From positions 1 through 54,392 of the forward strand of contig CAKTTL010000006.1 of the NCBI GenBank assembly GCA_934615235.1: a stretch of 54,392 nucleotides of DNA, given 5' to 3'. The position numbers were made by a program, and so were the translations under genes. The stretch comes from an uncultured Clostridia bacterium. GTDB taxonomy: Bacteria; Bacillota; Clostridia; Christensenellales; Aristaeellaceae. A model generated the notes under the pieces. The model was not told the origin of the DNA. It was given only the letters and a program-made list of their open reading frames with translations, and made no database searches. Positions 1 to 9,050 of the stretch are shown here, piece after piece. The first letter of the stretch is position 1, and every line of letters starts with the position of its first letter.

Positions 1-2035
1 CCAGCGGGGGCATCCCCTTTCTTTCCTTGAAGGAAAGGCTGAACCGTGTGGTAGACAGTTCAAAAGAATCAGCGATGGCCGTCATGGAGATTTCCGGGTT
101 GTTAAAATGCTCCTCCATATAGCGCACGACCTGATCGATTTCGTCTTCCTCTTTCGCTTTCTCCCCGGCGCTTTCCACGCCGCTGAGCAGCAGATCGCAC
201 AGTCTGCGCAGCATATCGTCCAGATCGTCGATGGACTGGCAGGACGAGAGCGAAAAAATATCGTAAAACTCCCGCGCGTTCGCGCCGCTGGACATTTCCG
301 AGGCATGCGTGTGCGCCAGGGTGTTGATGACGCTGTTATAAATCATCCGGAAGACGAAGGGCGACATATGGGTATTCTTCAGGAAGAACAGCAGATCGTT
401 GATTCTCGCGTCCAGCAGTTCCCGGCTTCCCAGAGCGAGCGACTGGCTGATCGAGGTGGTCAGCTTTTGCGCCTGCGGCAGAATATCGGTCACGTTGGAG
501 GAGATATCGCTGTAATACAGCGTCTTGTGAATGCCCATGACAAAGCGGTTATCATAGGCGGCGGCCGCCTCCAGGTATGCGCTCGGCGCATCCTCAAAAT
601 CCGTATGCACGGCGGAAATGGCCGTGATGCAGCGTCCGCCCGCGGCTTCGCCCTCTGTGCGAATCAGATCCGCCAGAGAAAACAGGGTATCCTGCTCGTC
701 AAAGAAAACCAGATACAGCTGCGCCTTGAGCGCCACCAGCTCGACCCCCGCGCCGGAATACCCCGTCAGCCTGTCGAAGGGCGGCTGGTTCAGTTCAAAC
801 GGATGATCACTGCCGTCCGCGCCGCTGCACAGGATCACGGCGTAGCAGGGGCGGGCGATTTCCAGCCCAACCGCCCGACCGCCGGATATCGCCTCTTCCC
901 GGGAAGAAAAGCGGCCTTTGATGAACTGGAACACAAAGTCATGCCGCTGCATGGGCAGCGCGTGCTCCAGGCGGGTCGCCAATTCCATGTTGCGGGTCGT
1001 CAGCTGGCGGATGCCGGAGGAAATCTGCTGAATTTCGTCCGTTCTTGCGTCTTTTCCGTCCGTGGGAAGCAGGCCGGTAAGCGCCTGAATCGGCTCCGCA
1101 TGCCGCCGAGCCATCCAGAGCGCCATCACCAGGCACAGCGCGACAAACAGCGGCAGAATGGACAGGTTGCTGAATATTTCCTGCCAGACGGCCGCGTTGA
1201 TATCAGCGTTGCGCAGCACCGCGGCATAGGACAGCCCCCAGTTCCGATCCGTCAGCGACACCAGCGTCCACTCTTCCCCCTGCCAGCTGAAAGTGCTGGC
1301 CGTTTCCTTTTCAATCGACGCGCGCTCTTCCCATGAGAAAGGCAGATCCTCGCAGCAGGACAGCACCTGCCCATCCTGAAAAATATAGGTGTTGGTATTG
1401 TCCTCAATCGCATCGGAAAACAGGCTCTGATATACGCCGTCCTTGACCAGGAACAGCAGCAGCCCTTTGCTGGTGCCGGGATTGGCCCCGAGGGGAATGA
1501 AAAAGGTGACCGCGCGGGTATCGTCCAGCAGGCTGGATACCACCCGCTGAGACGGCAGAATCGTCAGCCTGTCCGTGCTCCGAATGGCGGCGGCAAGCTG
1601 TTCCGCGGTGATATGCTCATAGGCGATCATCCGCGAAAACATGGAAACGGTCATGGAGGCGGAAGAGGAATAGATCCGCTCGTCGCCGGAGAAATACAGG
1701 TATACCTGATCGCAGAAGGTGTTGGTGGACGTATAGGGCACCAGCTGCAGCTGGAGATCGTACGCCTTCCACGGCTCCAGATCGTAGCGGAACGGTTCGA
1801 TATGCGGGCTCAGCCCGATCTGCTCCGCGGTATTCAGCATGGTGAAAATATAACTTTCGTGCTGGCTGGCGATGCGGGTCAGCCGGTTGATCTGGCTGTC
1901 GATGAGGTTCTGCCGGGCATGGCGGCTGGTACTCACATACAGATAGCCCGCGATGCTGAAAAACAGCGTCAGCACCACAACCGTATACGACAGCGCGTAC
2001 CGAATAAAAACGGTGGTTTTTCCAGTCTGCTTCAC
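1..2035 (-). CDS. Membrane-anchored AraC-family regulator with extracellular sensor domain (partial)
   Basis: The reading frame is open from a GTG at 2035 to the window edge, so the C-terminus is missing. A first membrane helix lies at about residues 8-28, an extracellular region of about 260 residues follows (Cache-like by architecture), and a second helix is at about 288-310. A cytoplasmic linker leads to the first half of an AraC helix-turn-helix from about residue 632 (motif MTAIADSFELS). This matches YesN/MsmR-like one-protein sensors that activate sugar transporter operons. GTG was chosen because the ATG at 2043 runs into a stop after three codons and AGGAG lies about 12 bases upstream of the GTG. 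The gene starts 4 bases after the stop of the solute-binding lipoprotein gene, so the two are translationally linked. Specificity is unknown. Confidence 0.85.
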   Translation of the reverse strand, partial: MKQTGKTTVFIRYALSYTVVVLTLFFSIAGYLYVSTSRHARQNLIDSQINRLTRIASQHESYIFTMLNTAEQIGLSPHIEPFRYDLEPWKAYDLQLQLVPYTSTNTFCDQVYLYFSGDERIYSSSASMTVSMFSRMIAYEHITAEQLAAAIRSTDRLTILPSQRVVSSLLDDTRAVTFFIPLGANPGTSKGLLLFLVKDGVYQSLFSDAIEDNTNTYIFQDGQVLSCCEDLPFSWEERASIEKETASTFSWQGEEWTLVSLTDRNWGLSYAAVLRNADINAAVWQEIFSNLSILPLFVALCLVMALWMARRHAEPIQALTGLLPTDGKDARTDEIQQISSGIRQLTTRNMELATRLEHALPMQRHDFVFQFIKGRFSSREEAISGGRAVGLEIARPCYAVILCSGADGSDHPFELNQPPFDRLTGYSGAGVELVALKAQLYLVFFDEQDTLFSLADLIRTEGEAAGGRCITAISAVHTDFEDAPSAYLEAAAAYDNRFVMGIHKTLYYSDISSNVTDILPQAQKLTTSISQSLALGSRELLDARINDLLFFLKNTHMSPFVFRMIYNSVINTLAHTHASEMSSGANAREFYDIFSLSSCQSIDDLDDMLRRLCDLLLSGVESAGEKAKEEDEIDQVVRYMEEHFNNPEISMTAIADSFELSTTRFSLSFKERKGMPPL

Positions 2036-2039
2036 GGGC

Positions 2040-3590
2040 TCATTTCTCTCCTTGCCTGCGATCGTATACGCGCTGGTAGATCCCCTTATATTCCGCGCTT
2101 CCCGCTTCCCGAAGCCTTTGCAGGAAGGAAGCGCTTCCTTCTTCCGTAACGCCCTGCGTGACCATGCTGACAATTTCCGCATCCACGATGGATTTCAGCT
2201 TGGCTTTCAGCCGGGCAATATCGGCGTTTTCCTCGCTCGTTTTGGGAATCACGACGGTCAGCAGCTTAAAGCAGGTTTTCTCCAGCACGTCCGCCCGCTC
2301 GTACAGCGCGCAATATTCCGCTTTCTCCTGCCGGTGGGCCGCAGGCACATACACGGAAGCATAATACTCCGCCGGGGCGAAAAACTGCCCGCAGATCACC
2401 GGTACCGACTGATACAGCTCATTATCCTTCGGCACATAGCTGACCTCGTAGCGTCCATCGTCCCGCAGGATCAGGGTGTCTCCAATGCCGCCGTTCTGGG
2501 AGACCAGCATGTTCTCCGTTTCAAACTGAGCGTCCAGCCAGCGCAGGCTGCTTTCAATATCCCGATTGTCGGTCGTCAGCGCCGCGCCGAATTCGATGGT
2601 ATCCATATTTCGCGGCAGTCTGGCCCGCGTCCCTTCCGCATGCACGGGAATCATGAGCTGATAGGCGGCCGTTGTTTCCGCGCTCAGCGCGGTATTCTGA
2701 AGCCGCCAGTAGCTGAAGAGTCCCACGTTTCCTTCATTCACCTTTGCCGCCCAGATATTGCTGCCCTGGCTGATAAAATCAATATCCAGCAGCCCCTCCG
2801 CATACATCTGATGCAGCCAGTCCAGCGTTGCAAAGAAAGCATCCTCCTCCGGCGCGAAGCGGACTTTTCCCCGCTCGTCCAGATATACGTATTCTTCGTT
2901 CAGCGGCAGGCCGAAAAAGGAAAAGAGATTGTAAATCCCGGTGTTGTTGTCGTCGAAGGTGAATTCCATGGGAATCTCATCCTGCAGCCCGTTGCCGTTT
3001 GGGTCGTCGTCCCGGAAACGCCGGAGAACGTCCGCAAGCTGCTCTACCGTTTGCGGCTCATCCAGTCCCAGCTTCTCCAGCCAATTCCGGTTGATGAAAA
3101 AATGCCCGTTTGTGTTGACGTCCTGAGAGATGAGAAATCCCAGCTGATACATATGCCCGTCCGAGGCCGTCAGCTGATCCCGAAGCCCGCTGTTTTCCAG
3201 CCGCGCCGCATAATTGGGCATCAATCCCCGCCGAATGTATTCATCCAGCGGAACCAGCAGATGGCGGGATACGCCGTATTCCTCCACGTCCAGCGAGCCG
3301 CGGAGAATCAGATCCGGCAGTTTCCCTTTCGCAAAGGCCAGGCTGACCGAACTGTCCCATTCCGAATCCTTCACCTCGTCAAAATCCACGTGAACGCCGG
3401 TCTGTGCTTCGATTTGCTGGTAAAACCACATGTTGCTGAAATCCACCGCAACATTTTCGATTTCATACTGCAGCGCAGTAAGGGAAACGGCGGGCGCGTG
3501 CGCCTGCTGATCCGGTTTCCCTGCCGCGCAGCCGGACAAAAGCAAAACTGCGGCGAACACAACGCAAAGCCAATTTCGACGACGGTTCAT
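2040..3590 (-). CDS. Extracellular solute-binding lipoprotein (LplA/COG1653-like)
   Basis: A 516-residue sugar-binding component of an LplA-type ABC importer. The start at 3590 is preceded by AAGGAG at 6-base spacing and yields a lipoprotein signal peptide with lipobox LSGC (Cys21). An in-frame start 60 bases upstream has no comparable site and would place 20 residues ahead of the signal peptide. The mature part aligns by eye with the protein at 3756-5261 (shared DVEEYGV, LLVPLDEY/LLLPLDEY, ASDGH and LEKLGL segments), so they are paralogs. It has its own promoter and sits next to the membrane AraC regulator rather than the permeases. It may therefore serve as a ligand-presenting partner of that sensor; this role is inference. 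Confidence 0.87.
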   Translation of the reverse strand: MNRRRNWLCVVFAAVLLLSGCAAGKPDQQAHAPAVSLTALQYEIENVAVDFSNMWFYQQIEAQTGVHVDFDEVKDSEWDSSVSLAFAKGKLPDLILRGSLDVEEYGVSRHLLVPLDEYIRRGLMPNYAARLENSGLRDQLTASDGHMYQLGFLISQDVNTNGHFFINRNWLEKLGLDEPQTVEQLADVLRRFRDDDPNGNGLQDEIPMEFTFDDNNTGIYNLFSFFGLPLNEEYVYLDERGKVRFAPEEDAFFATLDWLHQMYAEGLLDIDFISQGSNIWAAKVNEGNVGLFSYWRLQNTALSAETTAAYQLMIPVHAEGTRARLPRNMDTIEFGAALTTDNRDIESSLRWLDAQFETENMLVSQNGGIGDTLILRDDGRYEVSYVPKDNELYQSVPVICGQFFAPAEYYASVYVPAAHRQEKAEYCALYERADVLEKTCFKLLTVVIPKTSEENADIARLKAKLKSIVDAEIVSMVTQGVTEEGSASFLQRLREAGSAEYKGIYQRVYDRRQGEK

Positions 3591-3666
3591 ATGTTCTCCT
3601 TCAGGGAATTTCTTCGTTGACGGGTGAAAAAGCTGCGGAAACGCAGACAATTTCTGATAACGAAAT

Positions 3667-3704
3667 GGGCGCCGCCATCTGAGTTTACCTCAAAGGCGGC
3701 GCCC
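3667..3704 (-). terminator. Strong intergenic hairpin (terminator or leader hairpin)
   Basis: Perfect 10-bp arms (GGGCGCCGCC and GGCGGCGCCC) with an inner TGAG/CTCA stem. On the minus strand it lies after the solute-binding gene ending at 3756 and just downstream of a predicted promoter for the lipoprotein gene. The following tract (ATTTCG) is not T-rich, so a stabilising leader hairpin is as likely as a terminator. Confidence 0.5.
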
Positions 3705-3721
3705 AGCTGCTTTATAATGCA

Positions 3722-3750
3722 ATTATAGCATCTTTAGTCAAAGCGCACAA
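3722..3750 (-). promoter_or_regulatory. Predicted sigma-A promoter for the lipoprotein-regulator pair
   Basis: On the minus strand a consensus TATAAT (3722-3727) lies 17 bases from a weak -35 TTGTGC (3745-3750). The -10 is part of a small palindrome (TATAAT GCA ATTATA). It would allow the genes at 3590 and 2035 to be transcribed independently of the transporter operon. Confidence 0.4.
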
Positions 3751-3755
3751 GTATT

Positions 3756-5261
3756 TTACTTGGTCAGATACGCGTCATACGCGTTCTGATACAGTTCGAT
3801 GTAGCGTTCCACGCCGATGGCTTTTGCCTGCGCCTGGAATTCGTTCCAGCTTTCGTCGGTCACGCCGTTGCGCACGAAATTGGAGAAGGATTCTTCAACC
3901 AGCTTCTGCAGCTCGGTGTAAATATCGGCGGCTTCGGTCGCGTCGTCGTTGCTCATCTTGCTCAGGTCGCGCAGATACTGGAAGCTCTTGTATTCCAGCA
4001 CGTTCTCTTCGGCGTACCACTTGCTGTCCTCGTAGCGTTCCACGCGATGCGGGGCCATCTGATAAATCGAGGTGTAGTAATCGCCGGGAGCGAAGAACTG
4101 ACCCATGGTGACGGGCACAAACTGATACAGGCCGTTATCGGCGGGGATATCGATCACTTCGTACTTGCCTTCGTCGTTGAGCACGATCTGCTCGCCCACC
4201 TTGCCGTTGAGGGCGACCATCATGGTTTCAGTTTCCAGCTGCGCGTCGATCCACTTCAGCGCGGCCACGGGATCCTTGCAGTTGCTGGTCAGGTAAGCGC
4301 CGGCGCTCGGCACCTCGAGGATCTGGGACACGGCGGCTTTATAGCCCTCGGCCGCGGGCGGCAGGATGGATTTGAAGTTCTCAACGTTTTCCGCTTTGAT
4401 GGCGGTGTTGATCAGGCGCAGATAGCAGAAGTAACCCACTTCGCCGTTGTTCACCTTGTTGGCCCAGAGGTTGCTGTCCTGGGTCAGGGATTCAGGATCC
4501 ATCAGCCCTTCTTCATAGAGGGCGTGCAGCCATTCCACGCAGGCGCGCCAGCCGGCCTGGGCTCCAGTGAACTGAACCTTGTCGTTTTCGTCAATGAAGT
4601 AATAGTACGTGTTCTCCGGCACGCCGAAGGAGGCGAACTGGTTCCAGATGGTTTCCGGACCGAACTGAGTATAGGAAGCGGAGAAGGGCCAGGTGATGCC
4701 GTCCGCCTTCATCGCGCGGAGCATCTCGGTCACTTCTTCGATGGTCTTGGGCGTTTCAAGGCCGAGCTTTTCCAGTTCCTTCTGGTTGACGTACCAGGTA
4801 CCGGTGTGGTTCACGTTCTGAGCCATCAGGTATCCGATGTAGTAAGTGTGACCGTCGGAGGCGGGAATGGAATCGCCCGCGTGGTTAATGTTCAGGCGGC
4901 TGACGTAGTTGGGCATGATTTCTTCCGTCAGATATTCGTCCAGCGGCAGCAGCAGACCCTGCGTCACGCCGTATTCTTCCACGTCCACGGGGTTGCGCAG
5001 AATCATGTCGGGCATCTGGTCGGGCACGGCGAACATCAGGTTCACATTGGTGGACCAGTCCGCGTCCTTCACCATATCGAAGGTCACATGGGTATTGGTT
5101 TTCTTTTCCAGCTCTTCAAAGAACCAGAGGTTGTTGAAGTCGGTGTTCTGGTTTTCCAGCGCGTACTGGAAAGCGGTGAGCTCTACCTTGTCTTCGGCCA
5201 GCGCCGCGCCGGCGCTCAGCAGCAGACAAACCGTCAGCAGCAGGGAAACGAGTTTTTTCAT
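3756..5261 (-). CDS. Extracellular solute-binding protein of oligosaccharide ABC transporter
   Basis: A 501-residue LplA-like solute-binding protein, downstream of its two permease genes in one operon. The signal peptide (MKKLVSLLLTVCLLLSAGAALA, cleavage predicted before EDK) has no lipobox, so cleavage by signal peptidase I is predicted. That is odd for a Gram-positive importer, whose binding proteins are normally lipid-anchored. The start has GGAGG about 8 bases upstream. Similar by eye to the lipoprotein at 2040-3590. The substrate cannot be deduced, but the neighbouring glycosidase and LplBC permeases suggest an oligosaccharide. Confidence 0.88.
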   Translation of the reverse strand: MKKLVSLLLTVCLLLSAGAALAEDKVELTAFQYALENQNTDFNNLWFFEELEKKTNTHVTFDMVKDADWSTNVNLMFAVPDQMPDMILRNPVDVEEYGVTQGLLLPLDEYLTEEIMPNYVSRLNINHAGDSIPASDGHTYYIGYLMAQNVNHTGTWYVNQKELEKLGLETPKTIEEVTEMLRAMKADGITWPFSASYTQFGPETIWNQFASFGVPENTYYYFIDENDKVQFTGAQAGWRACVEWLHALYEEGLMDPESLTQDSNLWANKVNNGEVGYFCYLRLINTAIKAENVENFKSILPPAAEGYKAAVSQILEVPSAGAYLTSNCKDPVAALKWIDAQLETETMMVALNGKVGEQIVLNDEGKYEVIDIPADNGLYQFVPVTMGQFFAPGDYYTSIYQMAPHRVERYEDSKWYAEENVLEYKSFQYLRDLSKMSNDDATEAADIYTELQKLVEESFSNFVRNGVTDESWNEFQAQAKAIGVERYIELYQNAYDAYLTK

Positions 5262-5284
5262 GGGGGTACCTCCTTTTTTATTCA

Positions 5285-5299
5285 GGGCGCAGAGCGCCC
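5285..5299 (-). repeat. GC-rich intercistronic hairpin
   Basis: GGGCGC-AGA-GCGCCC lies between the permease stop (5311) and the solute-binding protein start (5261), 24 bases before the start codon. Such hairpins can protect the abundant binding-protein part of the message. It belongs to a set of similar short GC palindromes in this window. Confidence 0.45.
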
Positions 5300-5310
5300 A
5301 TGATAACGAA

Positions 5311-6246
5311 TCAGCCCTTCAGGGAACCGATCATCACGCCCTTAACGAAGTACTTCTGCATGAACACATACAGCAGCACCGCGGGCACGGTGGACACTAC
5401 AATACAGCAATATTTGGCAACCTCCGCTTTGCGCAGCGCCTCCTGCAGACCGCCCAGGTTATCCGCGTAAGCGGCAAAGAACGTGTCCGAAGTGCCGGTG
5501 GATGTGAGCGAAGCCAGAATTTCGCGGAGCACCAGCTGCAGAGGATACAGCTTGCGGTCCCGCAGCATGACAAGGCCTGTGAAATAATCGTTCCAGCGGG
5601 CCACGCCGTAATACACCGAGAGCACGGCGACAATGGTGCCGGACAGGGGCAGCACGCAGCGGAAGAAATAAGTGAAGTGGTTCGCGCCGTCCATCACGGC
5701 CGCCTCGTACAGCTCGTTCGGGATGCTGGTCTGGATATAAGTGCGGGCTACCATCAGATTCCAGACGGATACGAGATTCATCAGAATCATGACGGCGCGC
5801 GTGTTGTACAGGCCCAGATCCCTCACGTTGAGGAAAATGGGAATCAGTCCGCCGGAAAAGAACATGGTGAACGTGATCGCGAGATTCACGATCTTTTTCC
5901 CCGTGAACGAACGGGACAGGGCGTAAGCCGCCGCCAGAGAAACCATCACGCTCAGAGCCGAACCGACCACCGTATAGAAAACGGAATTGGCGTAGCTGCC
6001 CCACAGTTCCGAATACTGGAACACGGCTTCATAGCCCATAAGGGAAAAATCCACCGGCCATAAAAGCACCCGGGCCTGCAGCACGGCGTCCGGATCGGAC
6101 ACCGAAGCGATCAGGATCAGCCAGAGAGGATACAGGACGATAAACAGCACAAGAATCCAGAAAACGAGGTTGAAAGCGTTGAAGACCCGGTCTTTTCCTG
6201 TCTCCCGAATCCGCGTGCCCTGCCTTTTTTTCACCGTTGCGTCCAT
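5311..6246 (-). CDS. Carbohydrate ABC transporter permease (LplC/YtcP family)
   Basis: A 311-residue permease with about six membrane helices. The cytoplasmic loop motif ELYEAAVMDGA, the EAA loop that docks onto the ATPase, lies in the C-terminal half. It ends GVMIGSLKG, typical of LplC-type proteins. The gene sits 16 bases downstream of the partner permease and 49 bases upstream of the solute-binding gene. No ATPase gene is present, which is usual for this family because a shared MsmX-like ATPase is encoded elsewhere. Confidence 0.92.
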   Translation of the reverse strand: MDATVKKRQGTRIRETGKDRVFNAFNLVFWILVLFIVLYPLWLILIASVSDPDAVLQARVLLWPVDFSLMGYEAVFQYSELWGSYANSVFYTVVGSALSVMVSLAAAYALSRSFTGKKIVNLAITFTMFFSGGLIPIFLNVRDLGLYNTRAVMILMNLVSVWNLMVARTYIQTSIPNELYEAAVMDGANHFTYFFRCVLPLSGTIVAVLSVYYGVARWNDYFTGLVMLRDRKLYPLQLVLREILASLTSTGTSDTFFAAYADNLGGLQEALRKAEVAKYCCIVVSTVPAVLLYVFMQKYFVKGVMIGSLKG

Positions 6247-6262
6247 TTTTCTCCCTCCTTCA

Positions 6263-7219
6263 TCAGAACAGGCTGATCTCGCTCATCCTGCGGGAAACGG
6301 CGTTGACCAGCATGATGATGACGAAATTGATCACATTCAGGCACAGGCCGATGGCAGAAGCGTAAGAATACTGCGCCTTGCTGGCCGAGATGCCCACGCT
6401 GTATACATACACGCCCAGAATATCCGATTTGGCCATGTTCCCGCTGGTCTGCAAAAGCAGCGCCTTATCCGTGTTGGAAGATAGAAGCGAGCCGCAGTTG
6501 AGGATCAGCATCATAACCGCGATGGGAACCAGGTGCGGAATGTCAATGTGCTTGATTTTGTCCCAGCGGGTGGCCCCGTCGATGGTGGCCGCTTCATACA
6601 GCTGCGGGTCGATGCTGGTCAGCGTGGCGATATAAAGGATGGTGTTCCATCCCGCGTTCTGCCAGATTTCAGAGCCGATAAACAGCGGCCTGAACCAGCC
6701 CGGCTCCATGATAAAATACACGCTTTTCCCGCCCGCCGCGGTAATCAGGTGGTTCACGATGCCATTGGTGGGAGAAAAGAAGAGATAAATCATGCCGGCC
6801 AGAACCACGGTGGAAATAAAATGCGGGATGTAAATCGCCGTCTGGGCAAAGCCCTTGAACCGCTTGTGATTCAGCTGATTCAGCAGGATCGCCAGCAGAA
6901 TGGGAATGGGAAAGCCGAAGATCAGCCCGTACAGATTCAAAAGGAAGGTGTTGGCAAACATCCGGCCGCAGTAATAACTGCTAAAAAACTTCTTGAAGAA
7001 TTTCAGCCCGACCCATTTGCTGCCGGTGATTCCGAAGGCCGCCTTGTAATCCCGGAAGGCGATCTGCACCCCGTACATGGGGAAATAGCAAAACACAACG
7101 AAGAACGCCAGCGCGGGCAGCAGCAGCGCCCACAGCTGCCAGTCCCGCCGGATCGTCATCGCCATCCGACGGCCCAGACCGCGTCCTCTCCTCTTTCTTG
7201 CGGCTGCGGAAATGCTCAT
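6263..7219 (-). CDS. Sugar ABC transporter permease (LplB family)
   Basis: A 318-residue permease, first gene of the transporter operon. A basic N-terminus is followed by about six membrane helices. The EAA loop reads YEAATIDGATRWDKIKHI and the C-terminus is SRRMSEISLF. The start at 7219 is preceded by AAAGGAGG at 10-base spacing. The open frame continues further upstream, but only into the promoter region. Partner of the LplC-type permease at 5311-6246. Confidence 0.9.
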   Translation of the reverse strand: MSISAAARKRRGRGLGRRMAMTIRRDWQLWALLLPALAFFVVFCYFPMYGVQIAFRDYKAAFGITGSKWVGLKFFKKFFSSYYCGRMFANTFLLNLYGLIFGFPIPILLAILLNQLNHKRFKGFAQTAIYIPHFISTVVLAGMIYLFFSPTNGIVNHLITAAGGKSVYFIMEPGWFRPLFIGSEIWQNAGWNTILYIATLTSIDPQLYEAATIDGATRWDKIKHIDIPHLVPIAVMMLILNCGSLLSSNTDKALLLQTSGNMAKSDILGVYVYSVGISASKAQYSYASAIGLCLNVINFVIIMLVNAVSRRMSEISLF

Positions 7220-7279
7220 GGCGGAGGAACCTCCTTTTATTATCGCGGAAATTCTGTTTGTCCTGTCTCTTTTGTTCAA

Positions 7280-7285
7280 ATTATA
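7280..7285 (-). promoter_or_regulatory. -10 box for the left transporter operon
   Basis: Consensus TATAAT on the minus strand, 61 bases before the permease start. No good -35 is visible (best: TTCCAT at 18 bases), which fits an activator-dependent promoter. The divergent spacer 7220-7450 also holds three TATGCA copies (7296, 7366, 7385), two of them extended to GATATGCA and 70 bases apart. Confidence 0.4.
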
Positions 7286-7450
7286 GCGCGCTCGATATGC
7301 AAAATGGAAGAAGCGAAAATTTTGCGCATCCCCCGTTTTTTCCAGCATTCTCCACGGTTTTGGGATATGCAGAAATTTCGCGCCTATGCAAATCAAGGTG
7401 TATTTGATAAAATAACAGCAGAAAAAATAAGCGATTGGACGGAGCCGAAC

Positions 7451-8887
7451 ATGCAATCTGAAACCAGCGTATCCTTTCACACGGAAGACGCCGCGCTCCA
7501 GCGCGTCTACGACGCCGCGGAAGCCAAATGCCGCGGCAATCTCCAATCCTTCGGAGGCCGCACGGTGCTGGTCGAAGGGGGCGGCTATGAAAAAATCTGG
7601 CTGGAAACCCAGCCCATGGGCGGGGAAATGTACGCGCTGCGAAATCTGGAAGCGGCAAAAAACAACTGCGGTCTGTTTATGGAATACCAGCGTGCGGACG
7701 GAAGGCTGCCCGGTTCCATCCAGTGCGTAAACGGCAGCGTGGAACCTCAGTTCAACAAATATCAGGGGTTCTGCTTTCCGTTCCCGGCGCTGAACCTGTA
7801 TTACCTGCTGGGAAAGGATCCAAACTGGCTCCTTCAGTTGAAGGAAACGCTGATTCGATTCGACGCCTGTTTATGGAACACCCGCCGTCTGGACGACAGC
7901 GGGCTGCTGTATTCCTTTTGCGTGTATGACACGGGCGAGGATCTCGCCCTGCGCTACGGCGACGCCCCCTGCTGGTGGGAAAGCGATGAAGCGCCCCGCG
8001 GATATCAGGTAGTGCCCATGGCCTCCATGGACGTGACCAGCTGGAGCTGCGCGAGCCGGCATGCCCTGTCTGCCATCTGCCGCATTCAGGGACGGCCGGA
8101 CGAAGCGGAAGAATGGAACAGAAAAGCAAATGCTGTGGCGGCGGCGCTAAAGCAACGTTTATGGGATGAACAGCGCGGAGCGCTGTACGACCGGGACAAA
8201 AACGGCAAAACGATCGATATCCTGTGCCACAACACCCTGCGCTGCATGTACTGGAGCAGCGTATCGCAGCGCATGGCGGATCGCTTTGTAAAAGAGCACC
8301 TGCTCAATCCCGCGGAATTCTGGACGCCCTTCCCGCTGCCCAGCGTTGCGGCCTGCGATCCCGCTTTTCGCAACGCGCCGGAAAACAATTGGAGCGGCCA
8401 GCCGGAAGGGCTCACCTATCAGCGCGCCATCCTGGCGCTGGAAACCTACGGCTACGATCGCCTTGTCACCCATTTGGGCGAGAAGCTGCTCTCCGCCGTT
8501 GCCGGGAGCGGCTGCCGCTTCACGCAGCAATTCGATCCTTTTACGGGCAAACCCTCTCTGGTGCATGCCGTGACCCACCAGCCCGTAGCGGCGGACGGCT
8601 CGGAACCGATTCAGGACGCTTACGGCCCCACCCTGCTTGCCTGTCTGGAATACGTCGCTCATCGCTTCGGCATTCACCCGCACCTGGGCCAGGTATGGTT
8701 CAGCCTTGGCAGCGGAAAACCCTATGAATACGACGCCGCGTTTTACGGCCGCCGCTACGCCATTCGCAGCGATGGAAAGCGCGCCGAAATTCAGTTGGAC
8801 GGAAAGCCGCTGGGGCGCTGGGACTGCGGTGTGAGGCTGATTACCGGCGAATCCGGCGATATTCTGCGCTCCGTGCAGATTGAATAG
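7451..8887 (+). CDS. (alpha/alpha)6-barrel glycoside hydrolase, MGH1/GH63-like
   Basis: A 478-residue protein without a signal peptide, hence cytoplasmic. The overall pattern (an early WLETQPMGGEMYALRN region, then W-rich helices, NNWSGQPEGLTYQRA and a C-terminal beta-rich tail) resembles mannosylglycerate-hydrolase/trehalase-type barrels. The exact family and substrate are uncertain. The start at 7451 has GGACGGAG 6 bases upstream. The frame is open far upstream, but that part overlaps the divergent permease gene. It is transcribed away from the transporter operon and probably degrades the imported oligosaccharide. Confidence 0.72.
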   Translation: MQSETSVSFHTEDAALQRVYDAAEAKCRGNLQSFGGRTVLVEGGGYEKIWLETQPMGGEMYALRNLEAAKNNCGLFMEYQRADGRLPGSIQCVNGSVEPQFNKYQGFCFPFPALNLYYLLGKDPNWLLQLKETLIRFDACLWNTRRLDDSGLLYSFCVYDTGEDLALRYGDAPCWWESDEAPRGYQVVPMASMDVTSWSCASRHALSAICRIQGRPDEAEEWNRKANAVAAALKQRLWDEQRGALYDRDKNGKTIDILCHNTLRCMYWSSVSQRMADRFVKEHLLNPAEFWTPFPLPSVAACDPAFRNAPENNWSGQPEGLTYQRAILALETYGYDRLVTHLGEKLLSAVAGSGCRFTQQFDPFTGKPSLVHAVTHQPVAADGSEPIQDAYGPTLLACLEYVAHRFGIHPHLGQVWFSLGSGKPYEYDAAFYGRRYAIRSDGKRAEIQLDGKPLGRWDCGVRLITGESGDILRSVQIE

Positions 8888-8909
8888 GACGCAGGAAGGA
8901 CGTTTTTTT

Positions 8910-8955
8910 CTGGGGGAGGAACCTTCTTTCTGGAGAAAGAAGGTTCCTCCCCCAG
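8910..8955. repeat. Long perfect hairpin repeat, copy 1
   Basis: A 21-bp perfect inverted repeat with tetraloop TGGA, directly downstream of the glycosidase gene. The tip reads CTTCTTTC-TGGA-GAAAGAAG and the base CTGGGGGAGG. The same core occurs at 41859-41908 and, shorter, at 46262-46288. It may terminate transcription, but no clear T-tract follows. Confidence 0.75.
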
Positions 8956-9010
8956 ACCCCCTCTTCTAAGAAAGCCGCTTTGAAAGCCGCTTTACATGCG
9001 CAAGTATAAA

Positions 9011-9044
9011 TAAAAAAAGCTGCCGGATCTAATCCGACAGCTTT
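9011..9044 (-). terminator. Rho-independent terminator of tRNA-Trp
   Basis: On the minus strand a hairpin with arms AAAGCTGTCGGA and TCCGGCAGCTTT (one G-T pair) is followed by TTTTTTTATTTAT. It lies 7 bases past the tRNA 3' end. Confidence 0.85.
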
Positions 9045-9050
9045 CATCAG

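Noticed and set aside
107..1336. A 409-codon plus-strand frame opposite the membrane AraC regulator
   Set aside because: Arg/Gln/His-rich translation without domains. The minus-strand frame shows membrane helices and an AraC motif.
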